The notes under the pieces: generated by a model
The model's input: the letters and a program-made list of their open reading frames with translations, nothing else
What the model was told of the DNA's origin: nothing
Database searches by the model: none
Shown here: piece by piece, positions 25,023-35,822 of the stretch
Layout: each line of letters begins with the position of its first letter
Numbering within the stretch: position 1 is the stretch's first letter
Made by a program: the position numbers and the translations under genes
Assembly (NCBI GenBank): GCA_921293015.1
Contig: OV121081.1
Coordinates: forward strand, 5,146,001-5,210,000
Direction of reading: 5' to 3'
Source of the DNA: Phorcus lineatus
Lineage: Eukaryota; Mollusca; Gastropoda; Trochida; Trochidae
Length of the DNA stretch: 64,000 nucleotides

Positions 25023-26453
25023 TGTGACAGGGACATATTATATATGTCTCCGTGTATTGTAATTAGTTAGTGCTAGTTAGCTTTTAAGAATTGTAAGTAA
25101 TCATTTATGTTCTACCTTTATTTTTCGCCGCTAATGGCTGAAATATTGCCCAAGCGGCGTTAAACAATAACTCACTCACTCACTCACTCACTCACTCACT
25201 CTACCTTTATTTCAGCATTTAAAAGGCGGTGAAATAATCATGTAAATAGATCTTTTAATATATCAATTTATTTCAGTTCACCACGGTAGCTGAAATGTTC
25301 TAATAATTATTCATGTTTTAATTAGTTACTTGATTTCAGCTTCACATGAAAGCTGAAACGTCACGGATTGTGAAGATAACCAATTTCATAAGTTTTAATC
25401 ATATTACTATAGAGTTCACCCAACCATGACAACACCCGTCATGATTGGCTTATTCAAATACGCACGCTTTTTCTATGCATGAGCACTGACACGTCGCACA
25501 GTCACCAGAGAAGACTGACGCATTATGATTTCAAAGATAACCTATCATATCAGGTTAGTAAATCAACTATCTTAAAATAATCATTATATATCTAATGTAG
25601 CAATAACGCAAATAGGAAAAATAATAAATACATAATATGAATTTAATAAGGTAATTAAAACCTAAGGGTAATAAGCGTGTGCTGTAATCGGCATACGTGT
25701 TAAGATAAATTATCTCTTTTATTGTGTATCATAACTATCATTTTATCAACTTTTATCTCATATTATGCATTAAAACGAGGCACTGTAAGTATGCTTTGAG
25801 CGTGAATGTGATTTAGCTTTCTTTTCACACGTTGCACAAATATAGGCAAAGTATACCATTGTAAGATTTTAATGTGTATAAAGTTTATCTGTTCATGTAT
25901 ATAATTTATGTCTGTAAGGACAATATGGTGTATTATAAATTTACAATATCAATTATTTCCAGAAATTGTAGTCTGTGGCAGCCAGGTCGGTACACGGGCC
26001 TCTGTGCCACACATAGGGTATGTACCTATATGAGTTGTTACACAAGTTATTATATCTGTCATGTTCATGTATTGTATGACGTGAAACGTTGTCGTACCTT
26101 TATGCAAAGATTAAAGTTAATTATTGTATTATATCCTGCGATTGTCATTTATATCATGTCCGGAGTTGTCGCCCCTGAACACAGTGAAGTTGCTTTTATA
26201 CATCTTATAATTGTGTAATGTTTGGATGCAAAGTGAATAATTTGCATTGTAATGTATAAACAATTATAATGTTAATGTACTGTATCTATACTATAAGATG
26301 CATTTGATATTTTGAATTATGTTATATTGGTTTTATATTGTTGTAATAATTGTTTCAGGGTTTTGATTGTGTACCTTACGAGAATTCCTACCACTTGGAA
26401 TAAACGAACTCAATCCTGCAATCACATCGTGTTGTCTTTGTGACCCTGCTACA
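25023..26453 (+). mobile_element. Possible solo LTR, inserted in unit 1 only
   Basis: A 1.43-kb block absent from unit 2 at the equivalent place. It begins TGTGACAGGGACAT and ends CCCTGCTACA, so the ends are TG...CA and loosely inverted. AATAAA lies 55 bp before the right end, fitting an R-U5 end. Immediate flanks (GTATA and CGTTA) do not form a perfect target duplication, which weakens the call. The 114-codon frame at 25874 shows no motif. A SINE-tail-like repeat lies inside it. Confidence 0.42.
25125..25201 (+). repeat. SINE-tail-like repeat with (CTCA)n
   Basis: A core CGCCGCTAATGGCTGAAATA followed by GCGGCGTTAAACAATAA and eight CTCA units. I associate this core and tail with an abundant repeat of vetigastropod molluscs; that is from memory and unverified here. 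No tRNA-like head is evident just upstream. Confidence 0.55.
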
Positions 26454-26459
26454 CGTTAG

Positions 26460-27600
26460 TAAATCATCTGACAAGAGAAGGACATACAAGAAATCAAATG
26501 ATTTTGGTTTTTAGAGTGATTGGATTGAATAATACGCCTATGCAAATGTCTATTAACATTGAATTCGAATTTGTTAATAAATTCAAAACATGCCAAACGA
26601 TGCCATTTAATTGAGAAGTACTGATTGTTGAGTATGAATGCCACATTGATTACCCACAGGATACTAGAGGTATAAAACCACGATTCTGGTCAAAAACCGG
26701 ATTTGTCTAAATCACAAAGTGTCTCTAAAATGTTCCTTTTCACTTTTGTTAGAATTAGCTTTATTGTGAAATGGCAAGTTAGTGACGGATCTGGCTGTCG
26801 GCTTGCATTAATGGGAACACTGGAACTTGTGATTGTATTTTCCTAGGTGTTCGAATTCATGCACACTATATACATTACCTTTGGTGGTCCTTCAGAGACA
26901 TAAAAGTTCTTGAGCAATGTAAGCAGTCCCAACACGAATATCGCCTGTTATTCGCCTGCGAATGACTGAAAAAGAGTTTAGCTTTCAACAACGGAGAGAT
27001 CATCTCAAAAACACTAATTTTAAGATATCTTATCGAAATGTTTTCGGACTTATTCAAAACTTAAAAATGTCATGATGTTCATCTAAAATCAAAGTTTGCA
27101 ATAATTATGGAAAGGGAATGTTTAGGGCAAAGAATTAATACTCACGGCACTGTTTTACTGATCTAAGAAAACTGTAATGTGCCTTTCCTTGCATCATTTA
27201 CTTGCAGAAAAATACCTTTACCATAGCAGTTGAAGAATGAATTTGTTAGCTTGAGGTCTGACAGAAAATACCTAGAGATACGTTTAATAACGCTTATATG
27301 TAAACGAAAATGCGTATTGAGCCTGTCTATTTAAAGAAAATAACTTACAACAACCTCTGATTATTAAGAGCTCTTTGCCCTGTCTACTCATCTGAAGAAG
27401 TATCAACTAAATATTATGCATTTATCATGAAACAACGTAATATTGTTTTGTTTCCCTCACTAATCAAACAGTGTTTGATGAATAAAACAAATGGATTTGT
27501 CGGACCTTAAACATGGTTAAAATCTTGTTGCTGCACAGAAGTTTGTAAATTATATAATGAGTATCAAATAATGTCTAACAGAGTAACGAATATTTAATAA
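26460..27600. other. Upstream flank of GPCR 1, no gene
   Basis: Collinear with 39.26-40.99 kb of unit 2 to about 27330. No coding or RNA gene is supported. It contains a conserved block CAAAGTTTGCAATAATTAT also present upstream of the second GPCR. Confidence 0.4.
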
Positions 27601-27701
27601 TAAAAATCATTCTATGTTATCAAATTGACAGTTTACTTTTTCGTACCATTTTTTTCGTACCATCAGTTGCGTGTCCAGTTATTTCTGCTGGCAAGTAGTA
27701 G

Positions 27702-28471
27702 TATGAGTAGTAGTAGTAGTAGCAATAGTAGGAGGAGGAGCAGTAACAGTAGGAGGAGCAGTAACAGTAGGAGGAGCAGTAACAGTAGGAGGAGCAGTAA
27801 CAGTAGGAGGAGCAGTAACAGTAGGAGGAGCAGTAACAGTAGGAGGAGCAGTAACAGTAGGAGGAGCAGTAACAGTAGGAGGAGCAGTAACAGTAGGAGG
27901 AGCAGTAACAGTAGGAGGAGCAGTAACAGTAGGAGGAGCAGTAACAGTAGGAGGAGCAGTAACAGTAGGAGGAGCAGTAACAGTAGGAGGAGCAGTAACA
28001 GTAGGAGGAGCAGTAACAGTAGGAGGAGCAGTAACAGTAGGAGGAGCAGTAACAGTAGGAGGAGCAGTAACAGTAGGAGGAGCAGTAACAGTAGTAGGAG
28101 CATGCGCAGTAACAGTAGTCGTAGGAGCATGCGCAGTAACAGTAGTCGTAGGAGCATGCGCAGTAACAGTAGTCGTAGGAGCATGCGCAGTAGTAGTAGT
28201 AGGAGCATGCGCAGTAGTAGTAGTAGGAGCATGCGCAGTAGTAGTAGTAGGAGCATGCGCAGTAGTAGTAGTAGGAGCAGTAACAGTAGTAGTAGGAGCA
28301 GTAACAGTAGTAGTAGGAGCAGTAACAGTAGTAGTAGGAGGAGCATGCGCAGTAGTAGTAGCAGTAACAGTAGTAGGAGCAGTAGTAGTAGGAGCAGTAA
28401 CAGTAGTAGGAGCCGTACTAGGAGCAGTAGTAGTAGTAGTAGGAGCAGTAGTAGTAGGAGGAGGAGGACGT
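27702..28471 (+). repeat. 18-bp minisatellite passing into AGT trinucleotide repeats
   Basis: About 19 consecutive near-perfect copies of the 18-mer AGCAGTAACAGTAGGAGG (27739 to about 28090), then variants of 24-27 bp carrying AGCATGCGCAGT. GCATGCGC occurs eight times (about 28100-28350), followed by interrupted AGT repeats. All frames of the array are open because the unit is a multiple of three without stops, giving a false 311-codon Ser/Arg/Asn ORF and Leu-rich ORFs on the other strand. Absent from unit 2. Confidence 0.95.
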
Positions 28472-28569
28472 ATTTGACACACTGTTGCTATATGAAGGTG
28501 AGACAGCCCCGCGTGATAGTTCATCTATGTGCTTATTCGTCTTTCACATACTTTACATAGTGCCGCAGG

Positions 28570-29076
28570 GAATCGACAGGTGAAGCTACTAACAGTCTAG
28601 CTTTAGATGAAGAATCGTCCACTTACTGTTTTATCGCGCCTTATGTTATTCTATATCTATCTGTATAAAAACAGGACTTTTTGTTAACATATTAGTTTGA
28701 ACATATTTTATTGTGCACTGACAGGTTTAAGGACAAGTTGATACAAAGAACAAAAGAAAACAAAGTTAAGCTTCAAAACAAACATTCACTGCATAAGACA
28801 GAGTTTATGAGCATAGCTTGATATCTTCATTATTTCAATGTGTTCATTTGATTGACAGAATTGACAATTTTGATTGACAAAAGTTTAGCACAGAATTGTT
28901 GTAGTATTTAAGACTTTAAGAAATGGAGGCTTCGTTTCAGATCAAACCTACATCTCTTTTACCTTTCCCTTTGCTCAGTGTGTCATTAACATATAACCGC
29001 GAGCTATTATTTAATATATATTCATCATATTTCATGTACTTGTAGGTTTAAAGTAACTTTTCAAATCCAATTGCAG
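28570..29076. other. Proximal upstream region of GPCR 1
   Basis: Probably contains intron sequence. TTGCAG at 29071-29076 looks like a splice acceptor, and the same acceptor context precedes the second GPCR (CAG at 41091-41093). The 5' UTR exon and promoter cannot be placed. Confidence 0.4.
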
Positions 29077-29088
29077 ATTGAGAAGAGA

Positions 29089-30231
29089 ATGAAGCTGGAC
29101 TCGAACCCTGGAATGTCGTCCGGTGAGTCAGACTTTCACCGACAGGTGGTGTTACTGATGACACCAGGAATAATCGTTTTGGGTCTTCTGATGCTTGTTG
29201 GATTCTTCGGCAACATTCTCGTCATTTTCATCTACTGTATAAAACTGAAAAGGAGTCCTACCAACGTATTCATAATCGCACTCGCCGTCTGTGATGTCAT
29301 CGTCTGTTCCGTGTGTATTCCGATCGAGATTGTCGTAATGAGATACCTCTATACTTTTGATAGGCCATGGCTGTGTAGAGTCATGCGCACCATCGTCATA
29401 TACTGCGTTATGTGCTCTGGAAATGTGTTGGTAGCTATTGCAGTCGACAGGTACAAACGTATCTGTAAGCCATTTTCTGAACAGATTACGATCAAATCTG
29501 CAAAAATCGTAATCGGAGTCGGTTGTGTCTGGTCTGGTGTTGTAGCTGCTCCTTCGATGGTCATCCTCGGGTCCAAATCTCTAAACCAGACGAACTTTGT
29601 CGGTCACGCATGCGCAACAGACGATTCGATGATCAAGACTCCATATCCCGGATTATACAATGGATTACAGTTACTGGTAACAGTGTCTGCCTTTGCAACA
29701 TTCACTGTAATGTACTCTCTCATATTAAGAAAGGTGAAAGACCAAATAAAATACAAACGAGGGATTAATCAGAATAGGAAACGAAATCTGACTGATGCGA
29801 CATCTAATGTTTCTGAAACAATTGACTCCGGACAAGAGCACGTAAATCAAAACCAGTCCGACACAAGTGATTGTTTCAACGCATCCCCAGAGGCTGGAGG
29901 CTCACCACAACAAGGAAAAGAGGAAGTTAGTGACACTTCCGGTAAGCCAAGCAAAAATACGGGCTACAGGTCTTACAAAACGACGTTTATGATGTTCGTA
30001 ATAACAGCGGTATTTATTGTAGGTTTCATTCCTCATCTTGCTTTGATGGCGACCAGGGCTGCACAGAACCACACGTTTGAACATCTCAGAGGGGCTCCAC
30101 TTGCTCTTTATAACCTTTTCCTGAGGATCTACTTCATAAATTCCGCTGCAAACCCCATCATTTACAGTTTCCTTAGTGATAAGTTTCGTAAAGAAGTCAA
30201 AATAATCATTAAACGATTTCATCCAAAATAA
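29089..30231 (+). CDS. Rhodopsin-class (class A) GPCR, tandem copy 1
   Basis: Seven-pass membrane receptor with an uninterrupted CDS. Numbering from the ATG at 29113 (372 residues): TM1 with GN at 33-34, TM2 LAVCD (D61), Cys88 at the top of TM3 pairing with Cys167 in loop 2, DRY at 112-114, Trp140 in TM4, a long hydrophilic third intracellular loop (about 206-289), TM6 with FIP (Pro307), TM7 NPIIY (347-351), then a short basic tail. Tyr/Pro-rich loop 2 and a long loop 3 suggest a peptide or amine receptor; the ligand is not predictable. ATG 29089 is in frame and adds eight residues; ATG 29113 is the start shared with copy 2. TTG at 29071 is not a start but part of a probable splice acceptor. 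AATAAA overlaps the stop codon. Confidence 0.92.
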   Translation: MKLDSNPGMSSGESDFHRQVVLLMTPGIIVLGLLMLVGFFGNILVIFIYCIKLKRSPTNVFIIALAVCDVIVCSVCIPIEIVVMRYLYTFDRPWLCRVMRTIVIYCVMCSGNVLVAIAVDRYKRICKPFSEQITIKSAKIVIGVGCVWSGVVAAPSMVILGSKSLNQTNFVGHACATDDSMIKTPYPGLYNGLQLLVTVSAFATFTVMYSLILRKVKDQIKYKRGINQNRKRNLTDATSNVSETIDSGQEHVNQNQSDTSDCFNASPEAGGSPQQGKEEVSDTSGKPSKNTGYRSYKTTFMMFVITAVFIVGFIPHLALMATRAAQNHTFEHLRGAPLALYNLFLRIYFINSAANPIIYSFLSDKFRKEVKIIIKRFHPK

Positions 30232-30239
30232 ATCAAATG

Positions 30240-30480
30240 AGGCCTTTTTTACTTCGACTTTTAAATCTTACTTTACGATTCGGTTAGGCTTTTTTATTTT
30301 TGTCCTGTTTTGTTTTGTATGTTTAGGTGTTTTCGACGTGGAAATCACATCGACATTAAACAGACTTGTCTTGCATGAATGTTTTGTATGATGTTTTTAT
30401 ATTACATGAAAGTATCTTTTTGTTGGAAATCATAAATATTTCTTGAAGTATTAATGAATATGCATTCATATCGTCTGCCT
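30240..30480. other. 3' flank of GPCR 1 shared with unit 2
   Basis: Matches the sequence after GPCR 2, from GAGGCCTTTTTTACTTCGA on, and again CATGAAAGTATCTTT with 43.13 kb. Unit 2 has an extra ~0.7-kb insertion between these blocks. Confidence 0.6.
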
Positions 30481-30499
30481 AAAAAGTGTTACAACATGA

Positions 30500-31206
30500 T
30501 GATGTTATATGATAAGAATGGTCATACCAATTGGGTCACTTCAGTTAGAAACTTCCTGTTTTCAAAGGGGTTTGGTTTCCTATGGTTAGACCAACATGTA
30601 GTCTCGAATGATAATTTATCTTTCAACTAACAAGGAGACTACAAGAATGGCTTGAAAAGATATCACTTTCCAGTAAATGCCTGTATTATGGAATGTTTAA
30701 ATGTACCTTGGAGTCAGAAATCTATGTCTCGTGTGTAAATGTAAAAAAGTTTCGTATAGCTTTAAGTAGACTTAGGTGTTCTTCACATGACTTATTCATC
30801 GCGAGTGGAAGATTCAAATTAATCCAAAATGAAAATAGAATTTGCAAACTTTGTAATCTTATCGAAATAGAAGATCAATATCATTTTGTTTTAATTTGCC
30901 CTGTCTACAATTTTCTAAGAAAGTTATACATAAAAAGATATTTCCTTGTCCACCCAAACCTTTTCAAGTTCGTTGACTTGTTGAATAACAAAATCATACA
31001 GTGCTGCAAAAACTGTCCATGTTTGTTTACTATGCAATGTTATTTAGATCAGAATTTATCAAGAAACATGATATAAATTACACTTAATTGTTGTCAAGTT
31101 AAGGTTTAGTATCTAAGCGTGTACATTTTAATACATGCAAGTATTGTACTACAGGCCTGTTGCCTTTCAGTACCGGAAATAAATTGAATTGAAAATTGAA
31201 TTGAAT
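30500..31206 (+). mobile_element. LINE 3' fragment (C-terminal coding end and tail)
   Basis: Decayed C-terminal part of a non-LTR retrotransposon ORF. NWVTSVRNFL lies near 30520, then, after frame changes, the 127-codon frame from 30693: FRIALSRLRCSSHDLFIASGRF, CKLCNLIEIEDQYHFVLICPVYNFLR. The Cys-rich CxLC...HF..CP pattern is common at the C-terminus of animal LINE proteins. The 3' end is a run of TTGAA/ATTGAA repeats (31180-31206), a typical LINE tail. The RT domain is missing, so this is a 5'-truncated copy. Unit 2 lacks it, so it inserted after the duplication. Confidence 0.78.
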
Positions 31207-31542
31207 AATGTAACATAGTTGTTATGAAACGTATATCATAAACTGCTAATCCAATCCCCAAGTAATCCCATAAGCTGTTGTCAAGTGACATTGTGTTGAC
31301 AACTGAGTCTGTGGGTATTTTAGATCCAGGTTTGTCTTAAGAAAAAAGTTCATTCTCAGCCATTGTCCTGGAGAGAGAGTTGAGTCTCAGCGACGAGACT
31401 GAGGGATTGAGTCTCAGTCAGGACTCAGCCATGGGCTAGTGACAGCCACGACCAGCCATGTGAGAAAGGACGCGCTGGGCGTCGTGAGGGTGCGGGGGAG
31501 CGGGGGAGAAAGATCGACGGCCAGAGTAGTATAGAGTACTTG
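31207..31542. other. Unassigned GC-rich spacer
   Basis: Between the LINE tail and the TIR element. It has short local repeats of GAGTCTCAG (31381-31425) and a GC-rich stretch (31440-31520). No coding feature is supported. Confidence 0.4.
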
Positions 31543-31544
31543 TA

Positions 31545-31703
31545 GTGGGGCGGTTAAGCAAGAAATCGTGCACTTTGGGTTAAAAGCATGAAACTTGGCA
31601 CATAGGTGGCTTGAACCTTACTGATCATTTTGGGATGTGGATCCACCTCAGCAGCTCCCCCTGGTGGTCGTTATGGCAAATTTTCCAAAATGGCCGCCAA
31701 TTT
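31545..31703 (+). repeat. Left terminal inverted repeat of the 4.28-kb element
   Basis: Pairs with 35652-35822. It contains ATCGTGCACTTTGGGTTAAA, GGGATGTGGATCCACCTCA and AAAATGGCCGCCAATTT. Weaker symmetry continues to about 31771 (TTGATTTTGGTGT). Confidence 0.88.
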
Positions 31704-31840
31704 GACTAAATACATATATAACTTTATAACTGTTCATTGTAGAATCTTGATTTTGGTGTTAAAATGTTTAGTTTTGTGGTCTTCACAGTATATACAAGAC
31801 TAATCAAAGAAGAAGAATAATTTAATATGCAGATGTTTGG

Positions 31841-34715
31841 TTAATCTTGATAACAATTGCCTTCACATAGGCAAAGAGCAGTGCACTGGAGGCTGGCCTT
31901 GAAGCACTTACACAAACCCCTGCATGCCTCTCTACAGTTGCAATGAATCAGTTCATAGCAAGCATTTTGAGCTTGACCAATGGTGGTCCACTTTGGTTGC
32001 CATGATCCATTCCTCTTGTCCCATCCCCACGCTATAGGACTTGGTAGCAATGGCTCTTTTTGCAGTAGTTGCCCCCAAACATGCCCTCCCTGGTAGGTTG
32101 CCCTTAGTACATGCTGCTTGAGAGCTGCTTGTGTTGGAGGGATATTCTCCAAAGCTCGGGATCGTCTTGCAAATAGATGCTTTGCCTCATTCACCCTGGA
32201 CAGTCCACATGTTCTGTCATACATTAGAACAACATATTTCTCCAACAAAGCAAAGATGTTGTCAGGGATACTTGATGGAGCATCACCAAGTAACAAGAAT
32301 GCATCTGTCACATCGGGGAATACAGCCCAAGTGCCCCATGCTGTCCTTTTGCCTTTGCCAGCAAAAAAGGATGTGTTATCACTTCCCGTGAATGCATGAA
32401 ACCTTGCCAACGCTGGTGCTTTTGATGGGCCCAGGGCAGAAGCGATATCGTGTGATGCAATGTATCTGTGGTGTTTCCCAACTCCAAATGATATCCATAC
32501 CTCACTAACTTGGATGCTGTGCAGTTTTGATAGAATTAATACCACCACACCAGTGTTGGATGTCCTCACCATAATTTTATCATGTCTATCATGTGCAGCA
32601 TCCCAAAGGTGCAGTACTAGTCGAGTATCCGCTTCCTCGTGTGTGCATGGTTCTAAAAGACTTAAGTCATCTCTCTGAGATGTTGAGAGTGCCTGGTTCC
32701 CTTGAGTGCTTTACACCTCTTTGCCTTGAAATTGAGTGCCTGTAATCTCCTCTGCCAGCAAGTGAAAGAGCTCTGTTTTGTTTCCATTGACACGAAGAAA
32801 GCTTTGCCAGTTACTGGGTACCATTAATGAACGATCAACCCTTCTGCGAACTCCATTTCCCCTTCTCTCTCTGGTTGCTGCCTTCAAGCTGTCTGAGTTG
32901 TAAACATCTCACACTATGTAAAGCCTTTTCACGTGTTGCAGCTGGTCCTTGATGTATGGCATGAAAACATTCTTTGTGTAATCTTGGAAGGTCTTGGAGG
33001 TTCCTGGTGACAGCATTTGAACAATCACTGCTCCATCCAATACCAATGCAGTCGCTTGTGGTCTTGCTACTGCTGGTTGTGTTAGTGATTCAAGCTCTGT
33101 AAGAAGATCTGCTTTGTTGCCAGATCTCATTTCACCAGCCTTTGAAAGTGATGGGGGCCATGGCTGATTCTCTTGCTTGAAAAATTCATCAAGATTGCCT
33201 TCCCTGGACTGGCAAGCAATGTATAGTCTGGAGAACAGGGTACAGTCTTCCTTCATTGTTGCCACTGGGGATTTCTGCTTTGGAGGACTATTCTTGCTAG
33301 AGAACAACTGGAGCTTATTCTTTTTGATTGGGTCTTTGAGTGGTTTAGTTTGATCAACGAATCTGTCTTTCACAAAAAGGTTGTACTGCTCCTGGCCCAG
33401 TTTATAGACTTGGATTATGGTCAATGTTATCAACTGTTGCAACTGTAAAGATATTCCTTGCAAGCTTAGGGGGACATACCAGTCCTTCCTCATCATACAT
33501 TGCACATACTTTGTTTGCTATGTCTGTAGAAATTCCAAGGACACGGTCATATGAGATGCATAAACCCATGTTATGGAGAGTATGAACCAACCCTCTCTTT
33601 CTTGTTTCTCCATGAATCTTTAGGGCGAGATAGATGGGTACAGGTGTTTATCTCTCTGTGTTGTGTCGATGAGTTGTGCTTTGTAAAGCCTGTTGTTTGG
33701 AACAGTTTGTTTTGTTTGCAGAGGACATTGGCTTGTCATGAGCAAAATTCTCTTTAATATTTGGTCCACCAAGTATCATGTTCACTAATGCAGTAAGGGT
33801 TGAAGGCACAGCCGTGTCCTGACAGTCTTTTGTAAATTGTCCATTGAAAACCTGCTTCAATTTAAAGAAACCACGTCGTATGATCTTAGATGCCTTAGCT
33901 AGAGTCAGTGCCTCAGAATCAAAATCTTCAGTACATGCTTGCTTTAGAGCTGCTCCAATGTCCTGGTCATATGCAAGTAGAACCTCTCTGCCTTCAGTAT
34001 GAGATGTTAGGTCTGGAGTGGCAGCTAAAATCCGGTTCTTAAGTCTTGTGGTATGCACTTGAACATCCTTCAAAGCAGGTTTCTGAAGCCTAGAAATGTA
34101 AAGGTTCCTGATATCTCCCATACGGAATACAGGCCTGGCTTCCAAGGACTCTCTGTACGTTTCTATATATGAGACTATTTCAGCAAAAGCTATCCCATGT
34201 AAAACATTTCCTGATGAACCTTCGGCCAAGCCCTTTCCCAACAGTTTTTCTTGTTTGTAGAGTTTTGCTAAGCATTTGGCATGATACTGGGCATCAATCG
34301 CCACCATGTCCCCAGCAGCTAACTTTGCCAACAGTTTCACCGGACTTGGCTCCTGTAGCTCTTCACTCTTTCTCTTACATGCTCTCAGAACCTTGGCATT
34401 ACTTATTCTATTCCTACACGACTTGTGCCAGGATGCACATTTTTCATGTAATTCTTGTTCCAGCCCTGAGCTTAAATCTAAGTGATGTACAATAATATCT
34501 TGTGGCATGAAATTCAGGTCTTGAAATTTAAGAAGATTTTCAGCTACATATTTATATCCTGCACCAACATCCTGTCGTGTTGAATTTGAAGGACATTGAA
34601 GGGTTTCTAGAGTTTTCTTCTGGCAAAGAATACATAAATTCCAGTCAGTTGCATTGTCAGTCTGATTAGAAAGGTTTGGCTTCTGGATATCAACAAGCTT
34701 ATATAGCTTTGACAT
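31841..34715 (-). pseudogene. Decayed ~960-codon gene: N-terminal Cys region, FEN/PIN-like nuclease candidate, C-terminal Cys cluster
   Basis: Reads from ATG 34715 to stop 31841 in two registers, broken by TAA 33648-33650, a frameshift near 33410, TGA 32909-32911 and TAA 32711-32713. Visible in order: LCILCQ and WHKSCRNRI (Cys/His, possibly zinc-binding), a basic region, VATVDNIDHNP, then LVLDGAVIV (Asp near 33036), HEEADTRLVLH (32617-32648), NTGVVVL, FTGSD followed by FFAGKGKRTAW, and a 39-residue C-terminal tail with ten Cys (about 31847-31960). The spaced acidic motifs plus GKGK resemble the FEN1/XPG/PIN-like nuclease layout (Asp, Glu-Ala-Asp, Asp-x-Asp, Gly-x-Asp then a Gly/Lys helix-hairpin). 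That assignment is inference. I recall similar unnamed proteins in invertebrate genomes. This copy has Asn/Gly where I expect two Asp, and it is not functional. Confidence 0.7.
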
Positions 34716-35584
34716 GGTAAGTTGTCATTTGTCTAAACCATCAACGCCACAACATGTGTATGTGCTCTTGTACCTGTAACATAGAAAACAAAAACAAAAG
34801 TCAATATCATTAATATATAAACATGCCTCGTTTTGAAAAGAAGTTTGATATGTTTAATCTTTTATACTATTTGTCAAGTTACAGACTAAGTTTGTCAAGG
34901 ATCTCAGCTTTGTAGATCATTTACTTGAGTCATGAGAAAATTGCGAATTGATGCCAATGAAACTATGAATAGACGTTCAGACATTTTGCCTTGATATAAT
35001 CCTATTTAAAGAGTTTAAACTAGGCTCAACTCTATATATATATAAAAGCAATAATTAGCTTCTTAAACACTGACAATTTTCAACACAAAAAAATGACTGG
35101 ACCCCAAGAGCAGTTCACTTTTGATTATCTCCCTTGAATTCCTTAGGAAAAGATGTTAATGACTATGGGACCAATTTTGTTTTATTCAATTGATTTTTTT
35201 GCTACTTGCGTATACATACATGATGTATGTGAAACATTGTTTCTTTTTATCAACATTTCCATGTTTTTAACAATCAATTTTATCAGATACATACCTTTTT
35301 TCCAAGAGCAAATTTTCCTGTTGTGTCGTCTGCTAGCGGCCATTTTGAAGGGAGCAGTCATTATTTTTTTAAAAAATATATATTATTTTTCAAAAGATGT
35401 TTATTTTTTCCTTTACATGCTATATAACAGAAAAAGAATTAATTTGGAGCTTTATTTTTTTTTCAACATTCACAAATTCTTAAGTTTAAATTTGAAACCT
35501 TTCATGTTGATTTTAATTTGCTGTTTTGAATAATTGATTCTATCTTATGTTTTTTTTGTTTTCACTGTCTTTGTTGGCCTCAAA

Positions 35585-35822
35585 TTATACAATTAGACAC
35601 CAAAATCATGACTATGCAATGATTAGTTAAAAAGTATGATAAGTATTTCAATAAATTGGCGGCCATTTTGAAAAAATGCCAGAAATGGCCACTAGGGGGA
35701 GCTGTTGAGGTGGATCCACATCCCAAAATAATTAGTAGGCTCCATGCAATCTACGTACAAAGTTTCATGCTTTTAACCCAAAGTGCACGATTCTACCAAA
35801 AATTCTTCCTTAACCGCCCCAC
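35585..35822 (-). repeat. Right terminal inverted repeat of the 4.28-kb element
   Basis: Inverse of 31545-31771. It has an extra 12 bp (about 35791-35802) relative to the left arm. The strongest pairing is 35652-35822; the inner part is weaker. Confidence 0.85.

Larger units (their letters stand above)
31545..35822 (-). mobile_element. 4.28-kb element with long TIRs and a nuclease-like gene
   Basis: Outer ends are GTGGGGCGGTTAAG and its inverse, each next to TA (31543-31544 and 35823-35824), so a TA target duplication is likely. The TIRs are long: about 160 bp well matched (31545-31703 and 35652-35822), weaker similarity to about 230 bp, and a 12-bp insertion in the right arm. The shared block GGGATGTGGATCCACCTCA is easily seen. 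The single decayed gene inside reads right to left (34715-31841). The block lies between unit 1 anchors and has no counterpart in unit 2. The protein is not a transposase I can name; see the gene entry. Confidence 0.85.

Noticed and set aside
25874-26218. 114-codon ORF with hydrophobic stretches
   Set aside because: Lies inside the LTR-like insertion and shows no recognisable domain.
27739-28090. CRISPR array
   Set aside because: Direct repeats have no unique spacers, and the genome is eukaryotic.
27625-28560. 311-codon Ser/Arg/Asn-rich ORF and long Leu-rich and Thr/Ala/Pro-rich ORFs on the opposite strand
   Set aside because: All arise from the 18-bp minisatellite, whose unit length is a multiple of three without stop codons; the nominal start is TTG, and there is no splice or start context.
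29071-29088. Start of GPCR 1 at 29071
   Set aside because: The codon there is TTG inside a TTGCAG splice-acceptor-like sequence; the first real ATG codons are 29089 and 29113.
31847-31960. Metallothionein-like gene
   Set aside because: The Cys-rich stretch is the in-frame C-terminus of the long nuclease-like pseudogene.
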